Shown: piece by piece, positions 40,812 through 51,023 of the stretch
Layout: every line of letters begins with the position of its first letter
Numbering within the stretch: the stretch's first letter is position 1
Assembly: GCA_043819345.1 (NCBI GenBank)
Contig: JBDREX010000038.1
Span: 1 to 59,693 of the forward strand
Direction: 5' to 3'
From: CAYRDK01 sp043819345
GTDB taxonomy: Bacteria > Omnitrophota > Gorgyraeia > Velamenicoccales > Velamenicoccaceae
DNA: 59,693 bases
Notes under the pieces: model-generated
Told to the model about the DNA's origin: nothing
Databases searched by the model: none
What the model saw: only the letters and a program-made list of their open reading frames with translations
Program-made: the position numbers and the translations under genes

Positions 40812-41606
40812 TTATTGTTCCCACTCAATCTCTTGCGCGTCAAACACAGGGCCGTCATGGCAAATCCGCTTGTATCCGTTTTTTGTTTTAATCACACACC
40901 CTAAACATGCCCCAACGCCACAACCCATAAACTCTTCTAAAGATACCTGGGCCGGGATCTCATGCCTATCCGATATTGCCGCGATAGACGCCAACATCGG
41001 CTTAGGCCCACAGGCGCATACATAAGAAGAGCCAATTACATCTTTAAGTTTTTTTATAAGTAATTCGGTAACTCTGCCCTTAAAACCCCTGGAACCGTCT
41101 TCCGTCGCAACATAAACCTTACAGCCCAGGCTCCTGAAATCTTTCTCTCTGAGAATATCCGCTTTTGTTTTTGCTCCAATCAATACGGCCAGATTGATCC
41201 TGCTCCGTTGCTGGGCCAATGTTTTAACCAGAAAAAATAATGGGGCAACACCAATACCGCCGGCAACAATAAAAATATTTTTAGCTCGTTTTATTTTTTT
41301 TAGATCAAAACCATTCCCCAAAGGGCCCAGACAATCAACAAAAACACCCTTCTTTTTTTCTGTTAAAAGGCGCGTGCCTTTTCCAACAGCGCCGTACAAA
41401 ACCTTCATGATACCCTTTTTTCCGGAGCCGGCATAAGAAACCTCATGAATACTCAAAGGCCTGCGCAAAAGTGGATCAGATGACTCTTCAACGCGAATAT
41501 GCACAAACTGGCCTGCACAAGCTTTTTTAAAAGCAGCTGGCAAAACCAATTCCAAAAGGTGGTAATGCCCTTTTAGAAAAAAATTATTTTGAATCTCTAT
41601 TTTCAT
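40812..41606 (-). CDS. pyrK: Dihydroorotate dehydrogenase B, electron transfer subunit
   Basis: A 264-residue FAD and 2Fe-2S protein. The FAD domain contains LLRRPLSIHE, the NAD-binding part IFIVAGGIGVAPLFFL and ACGPKPML, and the C-terminal cysteines GCGVGACLGC...CHDGPVF bind the 2Fe-2S cluster. It passes electrons from PyrD to NAD+. It overlaps the 3' end of the exported-protein gene upstream by 23 bases. Confidence 0.94.
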   Translation of the reverse strand: MKIEIQNNFFLKGHYHLLELVLPAAFKKACAGQFVHIRVEESSDPLLRRPLSIHEVSYAGSGKKGIMKVLYGAVGKGTRLLTEKKKGVFVDCLGPLGNGFDLKKIKRAKNIFIVAGGIGVAPLFFLVKTLAQQRSRINLAVLIGAKTKADILREKDFRSLGCKVYVATEDGSRGFKGRVTELLIKKLKDVIGSSYVCACGPKPMLASIAAISDRHEIPAQVSLEEFMGCGVGACLGCVIKTKNGYKRICHDGPVFDAQEIEWEQ

Positions 41607-42396
41607 GTTGGGGCCTTGTCGCGGCGTCCTGCTTCGAGGATGCTTCCGTTGCGGCTTTACAGTTTAAAATAACCTGCCTGAATTCAGCCATAGAACGCTG
41701 CTTAGTTTCTTCAGAGAACTTAATCTGTTTCGATGCTTCATCCAACATTCTATTGTCAAGCGCATTAAAAGCCAAATAGCTCGCCTTCACAGAAGCCAAA
41801 TAAAGCATATGGGATTTTTTAAAAATTGCCGGTACAAAAATATTGTTTAACTCAAAATACAATTCATCCAGATATTTTTTCGCTTCCTCATAGTCTTCGC
41901 GCGTGGCAATTGTTGTATTCGCGTAGATATTCTGTATAAAAGAAAATTTATCAATATAGCGTTTTAAAATAGCGTTAAATTTATCATAATACTCTGCTTC
42001 TTCGGCGCCCAACGCCTTCTTAAGCTCCACTTCTGAAAAAGTTGTACCATCTTTTTGAAGCTGGCTTTCTTTAAACAAAGACATTTCATAGATCTTAGGG
42101 CTGTCTTCCGCAATTTTTACTTTTAATGTTTCCACTTCTTTTAAATACGGAATCTGTGTATCCATAGACTCTTTATCCAGCTCAAGCTTGGAAATATCTT
42201 CCGGAAAGAAACTCATAGGGAATTTTTCTCCCTCCGCATTCACAGAAAAAAGAAATCTCTTTTCAGATCTGCCTAAGAGTTTGCCTTCATATACCTTTCC
42301 ATTTTTCAAATAAATCTTATCGGCATGGCAGAAAGATACATCGCCGAGCATAAAAACAGACAATGTGATAAAAAATATACTTTTATTCATACGCAT
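41584..42396 (-). CDS. Exported protein with an LSm-like N-terminal domain
   Basis: A 270-residue protein with a signal peptide (to about residue 26, CHADK). IYLKNGKVYEGKLLGRSEKR and PMSFFPEDISKLE form the small beta domain shared with the proteins at 22864 and 47022. The rest is helical and charged. An ATG two codons in is an alternative start. It lies between carB and pyrK, overlapping pyrK, but has no evident pyrimidine role. Function unknown. Confidence 0.65.
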   Translation of the reverse strand: MRMNKSIFFITLSVFMLGDVSFCHADKIYLKNGKVYEGKLLGRSEKRFLFSVNAEGEKFPMSFFPEDISKLELDKESMDTQIPYLKEVETLKVKIAEDSPKIYEMSLFKESQLQKDGTTFSEVELKKALGAEEAEYYDKFNAILKRYIDKFSFIQNIYANTTIATREDYEEAKKYLDELYFELNNIFVPAIFKKSHMLYLASVKASYLAFNALDNRMLDEASKQIKFSEETKQRSMAEFRQVILNCKAATEASSKQDAATRPQHENRDSK

Positions 42397-42407
42397 AATT
42401 ATCAGGG

Positions 42408-42513
<106 letters not shown>

Positions 42514-42515
<2 letters not shown>

Positions 42516-45500
42516 ATAACACCTTATGATACGCCTGAAGAGGCAAAACGCCTAAATCTTTTTTCAAGAGGACTTCAATGCCGTTCACAGATGCCTGTGC
42601 TCCCGAAATCGTTGTAATACATGGCACACCATGCATAATAGCCGTTGAACGAATCTTTACCTCATCCTCCCGGGGAATCCTTCCAGACGGCGTATTAATA
42701 ATGAGGCTGATTTTGGCATCCTTAATATAGTCCACAATATTCGGCCGGCCCTCAAAAACCTTGTTGACCGTTTCAACTTCTATACCATTCTTCCTTAACG
42801 CCTTGGCTGTCCCATCTGTCGCTATAATACCAAACCCAAAATCAATCAGGCGTTTAACAACAAAAATAACCGCGCGCTTATCCTTATCCCGGACACTAAC
42901 AAAAACATTTCCTTCCAAAGGTAAATTTTGCCCGGCAGCCAGCTGGCTTTTCATATAAGCTCGGCCAAAATCTGTGTCAATCCCCATTACTTCACCTGTC
43001 GATTTCATTTCAGGCCCTAACATAATATCAACACCAGGGAATCTATTAAAGGGAAAAACAGATTCTTTAACAGATAAGTAGTCCGGAATGATTTCAGAAG
43101 TGAACCCCAGGTCCTGTAATTTCATCCCCGCCATAACCTTAGCTGCCAACTTTGCCAAAGGCACTCCAATTGCCTTGGAAATAAAAGGAATCGTCCGCGA
43201 CGCCCGGGGATTAACCTCTAACACATAAATTTTATCCCCGCGGATAGCATATTGCACATTCATCAGGCCGATCACATTTAACTCACCCGCCATCGCGACT
43301 GTCGCCTGGCGAATACGGTTAATCACCGCCTCACTTAAGCTATAAGGCGGCAGTACCATCGCTGAATCACCCGAATGAATACCCGCTTCTTCAATATGCT
43401 CCAAAATACCGCCGATAACAGATGTTGTGCCATCTGAAATCATATCCACATCCACTTCAATCGCATCTTCCATAAATTTATCTATCAGAACAGGGTGTTC
43501 TCCTGAAACCTGCGCAGCCTGCAAGATAAACCTTTCTAATGTGTCTTCATCATAAACAATCTCCATGGCGCGCCCTCCTAACACATAAGAAGGCCTGACC
43601 AAAACAGGATAACCCACTTTTGAAGCCACAACTTTTGCCTCCTCAAAAGTACGCGCGGTCCCATTGGGAGGCTGCCGCAATTTTAACTTATCCAGCAAAG
43701 CCTTAAACTTTTCCCGGTCTTCGGCCTTATCAATAGATTCCGGAGAAGTACCAATAATATTCACTCCCGCCTTTTGCAAAGCCAATGTCAAATTTAACGG
43801 GGTCTGCCCGCCCAGCTGCACAATAACCCCCCAGGGCTTTTCCTTATCAACAATATTCAACACATCCTCTTTTGTCATGGGCTCAAAAAACAATTTATCT
43901 GAAGTGTCATAATCTGTTGAAACCGTTTCCGGATTACAATTGACCATAATCGTTTCAAACCCTGCCTCTTTCAAAGCAAAAGAAGCATGCACGCAACAAT
44001 AGTCAAATTCAATGCCCTGGCCAATCCTGTTGGGCCCGCCACCCAAAATCATCACCTTCTTTTTGTCGCTAATTCTAATCTCATCTTCATATTCGTATGT
44101 TGAATAATAATAAGGCGTATAGGCTTCAAATTCGGCCGAACAGGTATCTACAAGCTTATAGACAGGAACAACGCCCTGCTCTTTTCTTAAAAGCCGGACA
44201 TCATCTTCGGAAACCGCAAATAAAACGGCAAGCTGTTGGTCAGAAAAACCGTATTCTTTGGCCTCTCGCAGCAGATCTTTACCCAGGCGGGCCGCAAGCG
44301 CCCCCTCTTTTAAGGCGGCATTTTTCAGTAGATTTTCGAAATCAATAATCTCTTTAATGTTTTCTAAAAACCACGGGTCAATGGATGTGAGCGCATAAAC
44401 CTGCGAAACCGTTAATCCTAACCGAAAAGCATCGCCGATATAAAAAATACGCATGCTATTAGCATACCGCAGATTCTTTTCCAGGTATTCCATCACATGC
44501 CCATGCGTATCATGATCTGTTTCATAAATCACGCTATCCAACCCAAATTTCTTTATCTCAAGCGAGCGCAAACCTTTTTGCAAAGCCTCTTTAAACGTTC
44601 GGCCTATAGACATCGCCTCCCCAACGGATTTCATAGAAGTGCCTAATGTCGTATCCGCACCGGGAAACTTCTCAAATGTAAATCGTGGAATTTTAACAAC
44701 ACAATAATCAATAACCGGCTCAAAAGACGCGGGTGTTTCTTTTGTAATATCATTGGGGATCTCATCTAATGTATAACCGACGGCGAGTTTCGCGGCGATC
44801 TTAGCAATTGGAAAACCTGTGGCCTTTGACGCCAAAGCGCTGGATCGGGATACACGCGGATTAATCTCAATCATCACCATACGCCCGTTCTTCGGGTTAA
44901 TAGCAAACTGCACATTGCACCCACCCGTATCAACACCAATTTCGCGAATTGCCTTAATAGCGGCATCCCGCATTTTCTGATATTCAACATCACTTAATGT
45001 CTGAGCCGGAGCGACTGTAATCGAATCACCCGTATGAATACCCATGGGATCAATATTTTCTATAGAACAGATAATAACAACATTATCTTTACAATCCCTC
45101 ATCACCTCAAGCTCATACTCTTTCCATCCTAAAACGGACTCTTCTAATAAAACCTCATGGATCAAGCTCTGTTCAAGGCCCCGAGAAACAAGCTCTTCAA
45201 ATTCCTGCGTATTAAACGCGATACCACCACCTGTGCCGCCGAGCGTAAAACTTGGGCGGATAACAATCGGCAACCCTAAAGAACGAACAGCTTTTTTCGC
45301 CTCGCTCATAGAACGCACATTTACACTTTGCGGCAAATCCAAGCCGATTTTCTGCATAGCTTTTTTAAATAGATTGCGATCTTCCGCTTTTTCAATGGCC
45401 TTGCGGTCTGCCCCAATCATCTCAACACCGTATTTTTTCAAAACACCGCGCTTTGCAACCGCTATAGCAACATTCAACCCCGTCTGGCCTCCTAGTGTCG

Positions 45501-45762
45501 GAAGAAGCGCATCCGGCCTTTCTTTAGCAATAATCTTTTCTACTACCTCCGGCGTCACAGGCTCAATATAAGTTGCATCAGCAAACTGAGGGTCTGTCAT
45601 AATCGTCGCTGGATTCGAATTCACCAGCACTACTTTATAGCCTTCTTCTCTGAGGGCTTTACATGCTTGCGCCCCGGAATAATCAAACTCACACGCCTGC
45701 GAAATAATAATCGGCCCTGATCCTATAATCATTATTTTTTTAATATCTTTTCTTTTTGGCAT
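42514..45762 (-). CDS. carB: Carbamoyl-phosphate synthase large subunit
   Basis: A 1082-residue protein of full length with two homologous ATP-grasp halves: the first starting KKIMIIGSGPIIISQACEFD, the second KKVMILGGGPNRIGQGIEFD near residue 560. A C-terminal MGS-like allosteric domain (about 930-1075) ends it; VKRLIDFGFGIIATDGTAKALRK is typical (quoted in part: FGFGIIATDGTAK). It makes carbamoyl phosphate for pyrimidines and arginine. It lies downstream of carA across an octamer repeat. Confidence 0.98.
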
Positions 45763-45788
45763 AAATCCTCACTGTTGAACTGATAAAG

Positions 45789-45863
45789 ATGTTGACGAGT
45801 TTGCGAGTTTGCGTGTTTACGGGTTTAACCCGACGACCCGCTTACGCGCTAACACGATAACAC
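45789..45863. repeat. Octamer repeat hairpin between carA and carB
   Basis: GAGTTTGC, GAGTTTGC, GTGTTTAC, GGGTTTAA then CCCGACGA, CCCGCTTA, CGCGCTAA, CACGATAA: four octamers in one sense followed by four complementary ones around GGGTTTAACCC. This is the clearest example of the two-arm design. Confidence 0.9.
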
Positions 45864-45865
45864 TT

Positions 45866-46963
45866 TCATTTTTTAAATCGTTTCATCATATCCGTAAACC
45901 GCGTAAAAAGATACCCGGCATCATGTGGGCCGGGTGCTGCTTCCGGATGATACTGAACACAAAACAATGGTAATTTTTTATGTTTTAAACCTTCCGTCGT
46001 ATGATCATATAAATTTTTATGCGTCATAACAACATTTTTGTCTTTTATAGAGTCTATATCAACACAAAAACCATGATTTTGAGACGTAATTTCCACTTTT
46101 CTCGTTTCAAGATCCATCACCGGCTGGTTTCCTCCATGATGGCCAAACTTTAACTTATATGTTTTAGCACCTAAGGCAAGCCCAAGCAACTGATGCCCTA
46201 AGCAAATGCCAAAGATCGGAACCTTCCCTATAAGGGCTCTTATCGTATCAACGGCATATGTCAAAACAGCCGGATCTCCCGGGCCATTAGACAGAAAAAC
46301 ACCATCTGGCTTGAGCGCAAGAATATCCTGCGCACTCGTTGTCGCCGGTACAACCCGTATCCGACACCCAGAGGAATCCAATAACCTGAGAATATTGTGT
46401 TTCGTCCCAAAATCTATGCAGACAACAAAAAAAACATCTTTCTGATGCTGGCAAGGCCAATCGTATGATTTTTTACATGTCACTTCTGCCACCAAATCTC
46501 TGCCGGCCATGACCGGAAACTTTAAAACCTTCTCCAAAAGGCTTTCTTTTTGAAAATCCTCTGTTGAAATGATACCTCGCATAGCCCCGCCTGCGCGAAT
46601 CCTGCGCGTTAAAGCGCGCGTATCAACACCTTCAAGAGCAATAATCTGATTTTTTACTAGATAATCCTCCAGGCTGCCATTGGCACGCCAATTGGAATAT
46701 GCTTTGGCCTTTTCTTTAACAACAAACCCGCTTACCCATGGCTTTTTTGATTCAAGATCCTGTGCATTAACGCCATAGTTACCTATTAAAGGATAGGTCA
46801 TGTTAACAATCTGCCCCGAATAAGAAGGGTCTGTCAGAATCTCCTGATAACCCGTCATAGAAGTGTTAAAAACAACCTCACCCATAACCTCACCGCAGCC
46901 ACCAAAGCTTTTTCCTTCCAACAAAAACCCATCTTCCAAAAGTAGTACAGCTTTCTTTGACAT
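45866..46963 (-). CDS. carA: Carbamoyl-phosphate synthase small subunit
   Basis: About 365 residues from the ATG at 46963, preceded by GGTGA; an ATG four codons earlier is possible. The N-terminal half is the small-subunit domain (LLLEDGFLLEGKSFGG). The C-terminal half is a class I glutaminase with the nucleophile in FGICLGHQLLG and the His-Glu pair in VQYHPEAAPGP. It supplies ammonia to CarB. Confidence 0.97.
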   Translation of the reverse strand: MSKKAVLLLEDGFLLEGKSFGGCGEVMGEVVFNTSMTGYQEILTDPSYSGQIVNMTYPLIGNYGVNAQDLESKKPWVSGFVVKEKAKAYSNWRANGSLEDYLVKNQIIALEGVDTRALTRRIRAGGAMRGIISTEDFQKESLLEKVLKFPVMAGRDLVAEVTCKKSYDWPCQHQKDVFFVVCIDFGTKHNILRLLDSSGCRIRVVPATTSAQDILALKPDGVFLSNGPGDPAVLTYAVDTIRALIGKVPIFGICLGHQLLGLALGAKTYKLKFGHHGGNQPVMDLETRKVEITSQNHGFCVDIDSIKDKNVVMTHKNLYDHTTEGLKHKKLPLFCVQYHPEAAPGPHDAGYLFTRFTDMMKRFKK

Positions 46964-47021
46964 TTTAATCACCATAAACTTTCTTTAAAAAACATGATTT
47001 CATCATTCTTGCAGCCTTCGG

Positions 47022-48326
47022 CTAAAAAACCTGAACAACTTTTTCTAAAACAACTTCTCCCGTCGGTGGCCATATGATCTTAATAGTCACGAGAGTCTCA
47101 TTCACCTCTTCACCTTCAAGCGCTTTTTTATTCTTATAGAGATTGTAAACCTGTGTAATATCAAATTCTTTTTCACTATGTGGTTCCAGGCCGTTTAACT
47201 GGTATGGCACATTCAAAACTTTCTCGCCATTAACAAGAATATCAAAAGCAGCCAGGCTGATAAAGCCTTCTGTATTATTCTCAACCAACAGAATAATACG
47301 GCCTTCCTTCAGAGGAAGCTTTTGGAAATACAGGTCTTTGGCATTCACCAAAGGCTCTTTACTTAAATCAAAAGCAAATTGATCTTTATAAATCAGCTTT
47401 TCACAGCTAAAATCTAAACCTTCTTTTTTTTCATCGGCTGCTAAATCAAACACCTCGTGATGATTTCCACTATAATCGCCTTTGGCCCCCAAATAACCAA
47501 GAATTTTTTTTCCGGAACTTAAAACCTTCTCTTTTACAAAAGGAAATTCTATATCCCATTGCGCAAATACTTTATATCGCCCTTGCGGTACGTGCTCAAT
47601 CTTAAAAGCAACCTTGCGGCTAACAATGTTTTTATAACTAATTTTTGTAAAATACAAGTCTTTATAAAAACCAAACTGCCCGTTCCCCAGATCCTCCATA
47701 AGATAAATATAAAGATCTCCTCTGGTCCTTTTCTCATAAGGCAAATCAGGCAAAAAAACATGGCCACAAACACTTCCATCGCCAGACTTAACAACCTCCC
47801 GCGATTCCTGAATCAACTTTTCTTTAACCTGGGCGATAGTTACCTGCTGTTTTTCTTTCTGCATCCTTTCTAAAGCTTCTTGTCTTTCTTGCGGGGTCAT
47901 GCTTATAATATTCCGTGCTTCATCTTCGTCTTCCGTAACCGAAGCTACTTGATATTGCCGATTCAATTCCAACAGATTCTTTATCGCAGACAGGCTATCA
48001 ACATCGCTGACAGGTGAAAGCGTACTTTGACCAACAGTCAGCCTGGTAGCAGAAGCACCATGCAACAAATCATAAGGAATATATTTCAGGCTATCAACAA
48101 AAACATCCTGCTCTTCTATTTTATAAATATCCTCTAAAAATACCGTCACTTTTACAGCGTCCTCATCTTCGCTTGTTTTTAAAACAATATAGTCCGGCGT
48201 TTTTTCAACAATCCTGCCAGTCATTACCGTCCCATTTTTTAAATACACGGCATCCGCAAAAGCCAAAAACGGCTGCAGTAAGACAGTAAATACGATTAAC
48301 ACCAACAAGACACCTGGTTTTTTCAT
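47022..48326 (-). CDS. Exported protein with an LSm-like N-terminal domain
   Basis: About 434 residues. The signal peptide ends near FADAV. AVYLKNGTVMTGRIVEKTPD and VTVFLEDIYKIEEQD form the small beta domain seen also at 22864 and 41584. A middle coiled region (about 130-175, rich in Glu, Lys and Gln) is followed by a beta-rich C-terminal domain (VCGHVFLPDLPYEKRTRGDL, then VPQGRYKVFAQWD) like carboxypeptidase-regulatory or Ig-like folds. It lies between carA and pyrC; function unknown. Confidence 0.65.
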   Translation of the reverse strand: MKKPGVLLVLIVFTVLLQPFLAFADAVYLKNGTVMTGRIVEKTPDYIVLKTSEDEDAVKVTVFLEDIYKIEEQDVFVDSLKYIPYDLLHGASATRLTVGQSTLSPVSDVDSLSAIKNLLELNRQYQVASVTEDEDEARNIISMTPQERQEALERMQKEKQQVTIAQVKEKLIQESREVVKSGDGSVCGHVFLPDLPYEKRTRGDLYIYLMEDLGNGQFGFYKDLYFTKISYKNIVSRKVAFKIEHVPQGRYKVFAQWDIEFPFVKEKVLSSGKKILGYLGAKGDYSGNHHEVFDLAADEKKEGLDFSCEKLIYKDQFAFDLSKEPLVNAKDLYFQKLPLKEGRIILLVENNTEGFISLAAFDILVNGEKVLNVPYQLNGLEPHSEKEFDITQVYNLYKNKKALEGEEVNETLVTIKIIWPPTGEVVLEKVVQVF

Positions 48327-48430
48327 AAACAATGCCTATGATTAAGTGCTTATCTTTTTTTTAACAACAGAAAGTAGAAAGTTGAAAATAAACTGCAATT
48401 GGGCATTTATTTTATCTACTCTCAATTGCT

Positions 48431-48461
48431 CTATGAAATTTGTTAAAAACAAATTTCATAG
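48431..48461 (-). terminator. Hairpin abutting the displaced tRNA-Arg 3' end copy
   Basis: CTATGAAATTTGTT, AAA loop and exact complement, ending on the first base of the tRNA 3'-end copy. Its position matches the hairpin that abuts the intact tRNA-Asp, so it is probably the original tRNA-Arg terminator. Confidence 0.7.
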
Positions 48462-48625
48462 CCCCCGGCAGGACTCCGCGCTTCGCGCTAGAACCATCGC
48501 TGCGCTCTCCATAGGGGCTTTGCCCCTCTGGCGTTCCTCGTTTCACTCGTCACTGTCACCCCTAAACCCTGGGGAAAATTTTTCCCCAGACCCCTTTAGG
48601 TTCGATTCCTGCCCCCGGCAGGACT
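48461..48625 (-). mobile_element. tRNA-Arg-linked mini-element (150-bp spacing)
   Basis: GCCCCCGGCAGGACT is present at 48461-48475 and at 48611-48625 within tRNA-Arg, exactly 150 bases apart. Between them are a CGCGCTTCGCG hairpin, CATAGGGGC...GCCCCT, CACTGTCACCCC, a CTGGGGAAAATTTTTCCCCAG-type palindrome with CCCCTTTAGG, and GGTTCGATTCCT, an inverted copy of the tRNA T-arm. The motif order is that of the tRNA-Val element. The original terminator lies beyond the outer copy. Confidence 0.75.
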
Positions 48626-48681
48626 CGAACCTGCAAAGCTAGCGCCGGAGGCTAGTGCCCTATCCTTTGGGCGACGGGGGC
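48610..48681 (-). tRNA. tRNA-Arg (CCG)
   Basis: Cloverleaf on the minus strand: acceptor GCCCCCG/CGGGGGC, D-arm GCCCAAAGGATAGGGC, anticodon stem CTAGC/GCTAG around CTCCGGC (anticodon CCG) and T-arm GCAGG-TTCGAGT-CCTGC. The discriminator is A and CCA is not encoded. It lies inside the pyr operon between pyrC and the exported-protein gene. Confidence 0.95.
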
Positions 48682-48751
48682 GAAACTTTGAGAGTCAAAG
48701 ATTCAGAGATCCAAAGAAAAAACAAAATCTTAATGAAGCAATAACGTTTTT

Positions 48752-50029
48752 TTACGCAATCTGATAAACCAGCTTGCCGCCAAGAATCACGCGTTCAACA
48801 ACGCCTTTCATGACACGGCCCAAAAAAGGCGAATTCTTTGAAAGAGAAACAAAACTATGCTTCTCCACAGTCCACTCTTTATTGGGATCAAAAATAACAA
48901 TATCGGCCTCTTTGCTTATGCCTAATGTCCCTTTATCAATGCCTAATATTTGCGCGGGATTTAAAGACATCCTCTCAACCAATTGCGCCCAATTCAAGAT
49001 TCCTTTTTCAACCAGCTCAGTCACAGCAACCGCCAAAGATGTCTCAAGGCCAATGACTCCAAATTCCGCCCGGTCAAATTCAATCTCTTTCTCATTTTCC
49101 GTATGAGGCGCGTGATCGGAAGCAATGGCATCAATGACACCATCTTTTAAAGCCTGGCGAATAGCCGCCACATCCTGCGCTTCTCGTAACGGCGGATTCA
49201 TCTTCATATTTGTGTCATAGCCCAAAACAGCTTCCTCATCTAAAGCAAAGTAGTGGGGCGCCGTCTCAGCAGTGACACGAATGCCTTTTTGCTTAGCGGC
49301 AGCAATAATATCAACGGATTCCCGAGTACTCACGTGAGCGATATGCACCGCAGCATGCATAGACGCGGCCAAATCTATATCACGTTTTACCCGTTCATAT
49401 TCCGATTCCCGAGATATTCCTTTTAAACCCAACTGCGTTGAAACAAACCCCAAATTAATAACACCGTTGGCGGCCATCCCCTTATCCTCGCTATGACAAA
49501 TAACCGCGACATGTTCCTGAGCCGCTTTTTTAAAAGCCTGTGTCATAATTTCATCATTATCAACCGAGCATCCATCGTCAGAAATAGCCACAACCCCTTC
49601 TTTTTTTAAGGCAGTGATATCAACCAGCTCTTGACCGGCGCGTTGTCGCGTAATAGCCGCGCACACAAACACACTCACTTGCGCGTCTTTTTCGATCAGG
49701 CGGCGTAAAAGTTGAACATGCTCAACACAATCTATTGCGGGCGTTGTATTCGGCATCGCCAAAATACTTGTAAACCCTCCTTTAAGAGCGGCCTTTGTGC
49801 CTGTTAAAATCGTTTCCTTATCTTCACGGCCCGGTTCCCGCAAATGGACATGCATATCCACAAGCCCCGGCATGACTATTTTTCCGGCAGCATCATAATT
49901 GTGGGCCTCCTTCTCAGCAATAGTTTTGGCAACTTTAGCAATACATCCATCTTGCACCAAAACATCCATAACGCCATTAATGTTATTGGCCGGATCAACC
50001 ACATGCCCATTTTTTATCAGTATTTTCAT
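48752..50029 (-). CDS. pyrC: Dihydroorotase, class I
   Basis: A 425-residue amidohydrolase. VDMHVHLREPG carries the first zinc-binding His pair, the metal-binding His residues follow in CHSEDKG (about 177) and HIAHVST (about 230), and the catalytic Asp in IASDHAPH (about 305). Length and motifs fit the class I bacterial enzymes. It cyclises carbamoyl aspartate to dihydroorotate. It begins four bases after the stop of pyrB. Confidence 0.96.
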   Translation of the reverse strand: MKILIKNGHVVDPANNINGVMDVLVQDGCIAKVAKTIAEKEAHNYDAAGKIVMPGLVDMHVHLREPGREDKETILTGTKAALKGGFTSILAMPNTTPAIDCVEHVQLLRRLIEKDAQVSVFVCAAITRQRAGQELVDITALKKEGVVAISDDGCSVDNDEIMTQAFKKAAQEHVAVICHSEDKGMAANGVINLGFVSTQLGLKGISRESEYERVKRDIDLAASMHAAVHIAHVSTRESVDIIAAAKQKGIRVTAETAPHYFALDEEAVLGYDTNMKMNPPLREAQDVAAIRQALKDGVIDAIASDHAPHTENEKEIEFDRAEFGVIGLETSLAVAVTELVEKGILNWAQLVERMSLNPAQILGIDKGTLGISKEADIVIFDPNKEWTVEKHSFVSLSKNSPFLGRVMKGVVERVILGGKLVYQIA

Positions 50030-50033
50030 ATTT

Positions 50034-51023
50034 TTAATTTAGCGCGTTGTTTTCTTTAATACCGGGATTCTCTGGTGCTTTTTTACCCTGGCCATTCGCC
50101 TGTGAAACCAAAAATAGAGCTGCCATTCGTACGGCAATGCCATTGGTCACCTGCTCTAAAATAACAGAATTGGGGCCGTCCGCGACTTCACTGGCCATCT
50201 CAATCCCCCGATTAATCGGCCCCGGATGCATCACAATAATATCTTTTTTCGCTTTTAGAAGGCGTTCCTGTGTAATGCCAAAATGCCTATAATATTCCAC
50301 CTGTTTTGGAAACGCGCCTTGCGCATCACGCTCAAACTGCATCCTCAAAACATTTACCGCGTCGGCATCTTTGAGCGCCTCATCAATATCATGCGTCACA
50401 CGCACACCCATCTTTTCTATTCCCGGAGGAATCAGCATAACAGGCGCGCACACTGTTACCTGAGCCCCCAGTTTCGTCAATCCCCAAATATTAGAACGCG
50501 CCACGCGGGAATGAGCGATATCGCCAACAATACTGACTTTTAAGCCTTCAATGTGGCCTCTTTTTTCTTTCAGCGTAAAGATATCTAAAAGGGCCTGTGT
50601 CGGATGTTCATGCCAGCCGTCTCCGGCATTAATAACACTGGCCCGTAGATGCCGTGCCAACATAACCGCCGCCCCAGAATAATTGTGCCGCACAACAATA
50701 ATGTCAACTTTTAAAGCTTCAATGTTTTTACCTGTATCAATTAGAGTCTCACCCTTTCGCACACTGGAAGACTCTGTCGCGATACTAATCACATCGGCCG
50801 AAAGCCTCTTGGCAGCTACTTCAAACGAAACACGCGTGCGGGTAGATGGTTCATAAAAAAGATTTACGACCGTCTTGCCGCGCAACGTCGGAACTTTTTT
50901 AATCCTCCTGCTGATAACCTCCTTAAAAGATTCGGCGGTTTTAACAATCAGCTCTATCTCTTGGCGAGACAACTCTTGCAAACCCAATAAGTCCTTACGA
51001 TTCCATGTAATTTTGGAATTCAT
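50034..51023 (-). CDS. pyrB: Aspartate carbamoyltransferase catalytic subunit
   Basis: A 329-residue enzyme. FYEPSTRTRVSFE is the carbamoyl-phosphate loop, DGWHEHPTQALLD the HPTQ loop, and VMHPGPINRGIE the aspartate-side loop. No regulatory pyrI gene is adjacent, so control is probably by the PyrR attenuator. A C-terminal tail (QGKKAPENPGIKENNALN) is longer than usual. It overlaps pyrR by four bases. Confidence 0.97.
   Translation of the reverse strand: MNSKITWNRKDLLGLQELSRQEIELIVKTAESFKEVISRRIKKVPTLRGKTVVNLFYEPSTRTRVSFEVAAKRLSADVISIATESSSVRKGETLIDTGKNIEALKVDIIVVRHNYSGAAVMLARHLRASVINAGDGWHEHPTQALLDIFTLKEKRGHIEGLKVSIVGDIAHSRVARSNIWGLTKLGAQVTVCAPVMLIPPGIEKMGVRVTHDIDEALKDADAVNVLRMQFERDAQGAFPKQVEYYRHFGITQERLLKAKKDIIVMHPGPINRGIEMASEVADGPNSVILEQVTNGIAVRMAALFLVSQANGQGKKAPENPGIKENNALN

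Noticed and set aside
48346..48642. Plus-strand frame over the tRNA-Arg element
   Set aside because: It covers the tRNA gene and its linked repeat, so it cannot be a real protein gene.
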